Assembly (NCBI GenBank): GCA_002793835.1
Contig: PFDW01000063.1
Span: 1-9,931 of the forward strand
DNA length: 9,931 bases
Reading direction: 5' to 3'
From: Candidatus Portnoybacteria bacterium CG10_big_fil_rev_8_21_14_0_10_36_7
Lineage (GTDB): Bacteria; Patescibacteriota; Minisyncoccia; Portnoybacterales; PFDW01
In this document: positions 6,313-9,931 of the stretch, one piece after another
Position numbering within the stretch: the stretch's first letter is position 1
How the letters are laid out: the number at the start of each line of letters is the position of its first letter
Notes under the pieces: model-generated
Told to the model about the DNA's origin: nothing
What the model saw: the letters and a program-made list of their open reading frames with translations, nothing else
Database searches by the model: none
Made by a program: the position numbers and the translations under genes

Positions 6313-7520
6313 TACATCCCTCCTACTATACTATAAAGTGGCATAAGCACCGAAGCAACCAATATTGCGACTCCAACCGCTAAAATAATAATTAGGGTTG
6401 GCTCAATTAACTGCGAAAGATTTGCCACAACATTTTCGACCTCTTTCGCATAAAAACTTGATAATTTTGATAAAACCATATCCAACTGACCAGCTTGTTC
6501 TCCACTAGCTACCATCTGTGTAACCATCGGCGGAATTTCTCGCTTTTGTTCAAACAGCGAGCTCATCATTTCGCCAATTTTCACTCTCTCTCTAGCTTCC
6601 GTAATAATCTCGGCAAACAAATCATTGTTAGCTATTTCCGAGCACAACTGTAAAGCACCTAAAATATGCACGCCCCCCTTAATCAATGTACTTAGATTTT
6701 CAGTAAATTGAGCTAAATAAATCTTTTGAAAAATTTTACCAAATATCGGAACGTGCAATTTTGTTCTATCAAATATATACTTACCACGCTTAGTCCTTAT
6801 AAGTAGAACCAATCCGATTACGCCACCAATTATAAGTAATAAAATTAGTGGCCACCAAGTACGAGCAAAATCTGATGAAGACATAATTACTTTGGTTGTC
6901 CACGGCAAATCCATGCCAGCCCCAGTTTCCTTTAGCAGGGCAAATATTGACGGGAATATTTGGAATAAAAATAAAATTAAAGCAACTATAAAAACGACCA
7001 AAATAAATGCAGGGTATATCATGGCCGAACGAATTTTAGCGATTAAATAATAACGATGCTCAATGTAGTCCGCCAAATAATTCAAGGAATTTTCTAAGTT
7101 TCCTGACGCCTCACCTGACCGAATTAAATTGATAAAAAAAGTATTAAAAATCTTTGGATGCTTCGCAAATGCTTTTGACAACAATGTACCTCCTTCAACA
7201 TCATTAGCAACCTCCGCCAAAGAATCCTTAAAAAAAGCATTGTCTGTTTGACGACTCAATGAATTAAACGACTCAACCAATGAAACTTTTGCCGAAAATA
7301 AAATTGCTAATTGCCGAGAAAATGCCACCAATTCTTTTGGTTTAACTCTCTGTAAAAATTGAATTTGACTGCCAAAAATTAGCCCCCTTATTGGCACAAT
7401 TCCGGTAACAATTAAACCGTTACGATGTAACGTATCTACCGCAATAGTCTCATTAGGCGATTCAATGACGCCATTTTGCACTTGACCATCTTTATTTCTG
7501 GCATAGTAATTAAATTTCAT
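6312..7520 (-). CDS. pilC: Type IV pilus inner-membrane platform protein PilC (GspF family)
   Basis: PilC is the polytopic membrane platform on which the PilB and PilT ATPases act to add or remove pilins. The 402 residues match the family length. A short N-terminal region (MKFNYYARNKDGQVQNGVIE) is the usual beta-hairpin start seen in PilC. Two T2SSF domains follow at about 65-190 and 268-392. Each carries the repeated motif GE-x-x-G-x-L (GEASGNLENSLNYLADYIE at 136-154, GEQAGQLDMVLSKLSSFY at 340-357). Membrane segments are at about 168-190, 223-242 and 375-396. The ATG at 7520 is 9 nt after the pilT stop, with no SD. The 3' end contains a perfect AGGAGG that may serve the downstream junction. 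The pilB-RR-pilT-pilC order shows that motors and platform are co-transcribed. Confidence 0.96.
   Translation of the reverse strand: MKFNYYARNKDGQVQNGVIESPNETIAVDTLHRNGLIVTGIVPIRGLIFGSQIQFLQRVKPKELVAFSRQLAILFSAKVSLVESFNSLSRQTDNAFFKDSLAEVANDVEGGTLLSKAFAKHPKIFNTFFINLIRSGEASGNLENSLNYLADYIEHRYYLIAKIRSAMIYPAFILVVFIVALILFLFQIFPSIFALLKETGAGMDLPWTTKVIMSSSDFARTWWPLILLLIIGGVIGLVLLIRTKRGKYIFDRTKLHVPIFGKIFQKIYLAQFTENLSTLIKGGVHILGALQLCSEIANNDLFAEIITEARERVKIGEMMSSLFEQKREIPPMVTQMVASGEQAGQLDMVLSKLSSFYAKEVENVVANLSQLIEPTLIIILAVGVAILVASVLMPLYSIVGGM
6330..6358 (-). promoter_or_regulatory. Candidate internal promoter for the pilin gene, inside the pilC 3' end
   Basis: Minus-strand TATAGT (6330-6335, five of six to consensus) is preceded at exactly 17 nt by TTGCTT (6353-6358, three of six, with the TTG core). 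Initiation about 7 nt downstream would give a roughly 30-nt leader holding both SD-like sites. The bases also encode a conserved-looking PilC C-terminus (MPLYSIVGG), so the match may be incidental. Confidence 0.27.
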
Positions 7521-7529
7521 TTAAACAAA

Positions 7530-8606
7530 TTAATTTTGGAGCAATAATCTTAATTCAGCTGGAGATATTGAAAATAATTCCGCGCTCTCTAACGAAACGA
7601 TGCCTTGTTTTATCAAGTCAGCCAATGAACGATTAAGACTCACCATCCCCTCGTCTATGCTTGTATTAATTACCATATCAATTTGATGTACTTTCCCCTC
7701 TCGAATTAAATTACGTACTGCAGAATTTACAATTAATACCTCAACTGCATTAATGATACCGCCTTGCAGAGTTGGAACCAACCTTCTCGAAATAATTCCC
7801 AATAAAGTAGATGCTAATTGAGAACGAATTTGGCTCTGCTGGTAGGGCGGAAAAGAATCGATTATTCTATCAATAGTTTGCGCAGCTGTATTTGTATGTA
7901 AAGTTGAAAAAATTAAATGCCCTGTTTCTGCAGCCGTAACAACTGTTGAAATTGTTTCTTGGTCTCTCATTTCTCCAACCATGACTACATCTGCATCTTG
8001 CCTAAACATTGAACGAAGCCCTCTGTGAAAGTCAGGAGTATCTATACCAATTTCTCTTTGGTCTATAATGCACTTATCAGGCACAAACGTATATTCGATA
8101 GGATCTTCAATAGTAATGATATGGTCTGCCCTTAAATGATTAATTTCATCAACCATAGCAGCCAAAACCGTTGATTTACCATGACCAGACGGGCCCACCA
8201 CTAGAACAAAGCCCTGAGATGGCTTAGTGAATTGATGCAAAATTGGCGGGAGCGACAGCTCCTCAAGAGTTCTAACTTTTGATGGAATATATCTCATAGC
8301 AATACTTATTCGCGCAAATTGCTGATAGATATTTATTCTGAACCTCGCCTTGTCTTTATAGGCGAGAGATAAATCGCAGTCTTTTTGTGTCGCAAACCTA
8401 TTTTTTTGCTCTGGTGTCTCCATTAACATGTCAGCAATACTTTTCATCTGCTCTCCGGTTAGTATTGGCCGGTCAGTTAAAATTGTTAATTTACTACAAA
8501 TTCTCAAAATTGGGTGGCGGTTTGCACTTAAATGAATATCTGTCGCATCTACTCTAAGGACTTCTTCAAATAAACTTTCTAAAATTTGTTTTATATCTTC
8601 AGGCAT
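7530..8606 (-). CDS. pilT: Type IV pilus retraction ATPase PilT
   Basis: A hexameric cytoplasmic AAA-like ATPase of the secretion-ATPase (GspE/PilT) family that powers pilus disassembly and twitching or DNA uptake. The 358 residues fit PilT length. The sequence shows an N-terminal PAS-like region (ATDIHLSANRHPILR, 21-35), a Walker A GPSGHGKST (138-146), an Asp box TIEDPIEY (165-172), a Walker B region DADVVMVGEMRD with Glu212, a His box TGHLIFSTLHTN with His230 and His237, and the AVRNLIREGK motif (296-305). The last closely matches the AIRNLIREGK signature that marks PilT rather than PilB. Position 142 of the Walker A loop is His, where PilB in this operon has Ser. It lacks the tetracysteine zinc region of PilB. 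The ATG at 8606 is 4 nt from the response regulator stop, with no SD. Confidence 0.96.
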   Translation of the reverse strand: MPEDIKQILESLFEEVLRVDATDIHLSANRHPILRICSKLTILTDRPILTGEQMKSIADMLMETPEQKNRFATQKDCDLSLAYKDKARFRINIYQQFARISIAMRYIPSKVRTLEELSLPPILHQFTKPSQGFVLVVGPSGHGKSTVLAAMVDEINHLRADHIITIEDPIEYTFVPDKCIIDQREIGIDTPDFHRGLRSMFRQDADVVMVGEMRDQETISTVVTAAETGHLIFSTLHTNTAAQTIDRIIDSFPPYQQSQIRSQLASTLLGIISRRLVPTLQGGIINAVEVLIVNSAVRNLIREGKVHQIDMVINTSIDEGMVSLNRSLADLIKQGIVSLESAELFSISPAELRLLLQN

Positions 8607-8610
8607 TTTT

Positions 8611-8988
8611 TTATATTTTATTTTTGTTTAAAATTGTTTTTATTTTCGCCAATACTTCCGATGGAGTAAAATGCGATTTCACCAAATAACCATCAGCTCC
8701 CAAATCTGCCCCTTTTTTAATATCCTCTTCTTGCCCGAGATTACTCAACATCACTACTTTGGCATTATTTAATTTTGGGTTAGCTTTAATATCACGTAAA
8801 ATTTCAAAACCATCTTTTTTCGGCAAAACTATATCTAAGAGCACTAAATCTACACTTTTATCATTAAGCGTATTAAGTGCTTGCTCCCCATCCATAGCTG
8901 CCTCAATATTAAAACCGGCTGCTTCTAATTTTTCAACATACATTTTTGATAAGAATGGATCGTCTTCAACTATTAAAATTGTACTCAT
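8611..8988 (-). CDS. Single-domain CheY-like response regulator
   Basis: A 125-residue receiver domain with no output domain. It has the acidic pair Asp9/Asp10 (VEDDPFL), the phospho-acceptor Asp52 in LLDIVLP, Ser82 at the conserved Thr/Ser position (LSNLG) and the conserved Lys104 (LVKSHF). It therefore looks phosphorylatable and would act by binding a partner. No histidine kinase lies in the window. Placement between pilB and pilT, with an 18-nt gap upstream and 4 nt downstream, suggests a role in pilus motor control, in the way PilG/PilH and CheY proteins act elsewhere. This partner assignment is inference from neighbours. The 18 nt before the ATG consist only of A and T, so it has no SD. 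Confidence 0.9.
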   Translation of the reverse strand: MSTILIVEDDPFLSKMYVEKLEAAGFNIEAAMDGEQALNTLNDKSVDLVLLDIVLPKKDGFEILRDIKANPKLNNAKVVMLSNLGQEEDIKKGADLGADGYLVKSHFTPSEVLAKIKTILNKNKI

Positions 8989-9006
8989 AATTTTTTATTA
9001 TTATTT

Positions 9007-9931
9007 TTATTCAACTGCCCCCATTACCTCTTCAAATGAAACCAGTCCTTGCAATGCTTTTATTATACCATCTTGCTTCATTGTTATCATCCCTTGTCGT
9101 TTTGCCTCTTCCCTAATTTTTGTTTCCGACACCACACCCAAAATAATTTTTTCTAATTCGGATGACATTTCCAGCATTTCATAAATAGCTATCCTGCCTT
9201 GTGTCCCCTTATTAGCACAATACTTACACCCAGGTGCTTTATATATCATTAACTCCTTAGATAAATTATACTCTTTTTTGGTAGCTTCGGTAATTGACTC
9301 TAACTCCAACTCAATGATTTGCCTGATATGGTCTTCTGCCGCAACTGGCTTTTTACAATGTTCACAAAGGCGCCTTAATAAGCGTTGAGCGATTGCCACA
9401 TTAATGACCGACGGCAATAGGAACCCACCTACCTTCATATCCAACAATCTCGGTATTACTCCAATCGCATCATTGGTGTGCAATGTCGAAAAAACAATAT
9501 GCCCCGTTAAAGCAGCGTGGACCGCCAAAGAAGCGGTTTCTTCGTCTCTAATTTCTCCTACCATTATAACATCTGGGTCTTGTCGTAAAATAGACCTAAG
9601 CCCTGAAGCAAAAGTATAATCAATTTCTGGCCTAATCTGAGATTGATTTACCCCCTCAATATAATATTCAACTGGATCTTCCAAGCTGATAATGTTGATA
9701 CCCTCTTGGTTAACCGTGTTTAAAATTGCGTATAGAGTAGTAGTTTTACCTGACCCAGTAGGCCCAGTCAGCAGAATCATTCCAAACGGCTTAGCAATGC
9801 CTCGTTTTAGAATATCTAAGTTCTTCCCACTAAGCCCTAATTGCTCAAACCCCATGAGCCCAATTTTTGGGTCCAACAATCGCATTGCCACTTTTTCTCC
9901 ATGAGCCGTAGGTAAAACAGAAACACGAAAG
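9007..9931 (-). CDS. pilB: Type IV pilus assembly ATPase PilB, C-terminal 307 residues (cut by window edge)
   Basis: The extension ATPase that drives pilin polymerisation through PilC. The reading frame is open through the window edge at 9931. The first visible residues, FRVSVLPTAHGEKVAMRLLD, match the arginine-rich segment before the nucleotide site in GspE/PilB, so a GTG at 9891 is not a real start. Numbering from the visible start: Walker A GPTGSGKTT (56-64), Asp box SLEDPVEY (82-89), Walker B DPDVIMVGEIRD with Glu126, His box TGHIVFSTLHTND (142-154), then the tetracysteine zinc motif C189xxC192 and C235xxC238 that separates PilB/GspE from PilT. A GRIAIYEML segment (245-253) and the C-terminal helices follow. 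The N-terminal N1/N2 domains are missing beyond the window. It is the first pilus gene seen, 18 nt before the response regulator. Confidence 0.95.
   Translation of the reverse strand, partial: FRVSVLPTAHGEKVAMRLLDPKIGLMGFEQLGLSGKNLDILKRGIAKPFGMILLTGPTGSGKTTTLYAILNTVNQEGINIISLEDPVEYYIEGVNQSQIRPEIDYTFASGLRSILRQDPDVIMVGEIRDEETASLAVHAALTGHIVFSTLHTNDAIGVIPRLLDMKVGGFLLPSVINVAIAQRLLRRLCEHCKKPVAAEDHIRQIIELELESITEATKKEYNLSKELMIYKAPGCKYCANKGTQGRIAIYEMLEMSSELEKIILGVVSETKIREEAKRQGMITMKQDGIIKALQGLVSFEEVMGAVE

Noticed and set aside
8759..9184. A 141-codon open frame on the plus strand opposite the response regulator and pilB
   Set aside because: It is antisense to two clear genes, spans their junction, has no recognisable domain and is rich in Ser/Ile as expected of an AT-rich shadow frame.
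9889..9891. GTG as the start of pilB
   Set aside because: The frame stays open to the window edge and upstream residues match the conserved PilB segment, so the gene is cut off rather than short.
1..9931. Alternative genetic code with TGA read as glycine or tryptophan
   Set aside because: All reading frames are full length with TGA as a stop in gatC, pilV and pilD, each in a sensible overlap position.
1..9931. CRISPR arrays, insertion sequences, tRNA or rRNA genes, phage or toxin-antitoxin genes
   Set aside because: No spaced repeats, transposase motifs, tRNA-like cloverleaf ends or such genes were seen; coding sequence fills nearly the whole window.

Overview
The window is AT-rich, and all thirteen genes lie on the minus strand, packed nose to tail. 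The transcription order therefore runs from high to low coordinates. Gene content and style (GspG-like pilin with a two-Cys acidic head, PilT with a GPSGHGKST Walker A loop, ligA directly abutting gatC-gatA, few Shine-Dalgarno sequences, 1- and 4-nt gene overlaps) suggest a Patescibacteria (CPR) genome read with the standard bacterial code. TGA is used as a true stop in gatC, pilD and pilV, so a TGA-recoding Gracilibacteria/Absconditabacteria-type code is excluded. The lineage call is inference, because no rRNA gene is present.

Region 1 (9931 to about 2850) is one long type IV pilus operon. In transcription order it holds pilB (assembly ATPase, cut by the window edge), a single-domain CheY-like response regulator, pilT (retraction ATPase), pilC (inner-membrane platform), a GspG/PilA-like pilin that is the likely major subunit, pilD (prepilin peptidase), and four minor pilins in the GspH-I-J-K-like order fimT/pilV/pilW/pilX. 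A strong intrinsic terminator at 2852-2874 closes the operon. PilD would cleave and process the five pilins, PilC with PilB would extrude the fibre, PilT would retract it, and the minor pilins would prime assembly and form the tip. The response regulator between the two motor ATPases is a plausible motor or signalling input. The alignment subcomplex (PilMNO), a secretin and a PilY1-type adhesin are not in the window.

Region 2 (2813 to 1) is a housekeeping operon: ligA (NAD+-dependent DNA ligase), gatC and gatA (Asp/Glu-tRNA amidotransferase subunits, gatA cut by the window edge). The ligA stop touches the gatC start, and gatC overlaps gatA by 4 nt. A weak candidate promoter lies between the terminator and ligA, so close to the ATG that the ligA message could be almost leaderless.

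No mobile elements, RNA genes, CRISPR arrays or gene-free stretches over 300 nt were seen. The longest gap is 100 nt, between pilX and ligA. No clearly new system is present. The least ordinary features are the pilC-pilin junction (two strong SDs, a 7-codon micro-ORF and a TTG start), a hairpin at the 3' end of the pilin gene, the embedded response regulator, two cysteines in each of four pilins, and a Tyr-to-Leu change at an NAD+-site position of LigA.
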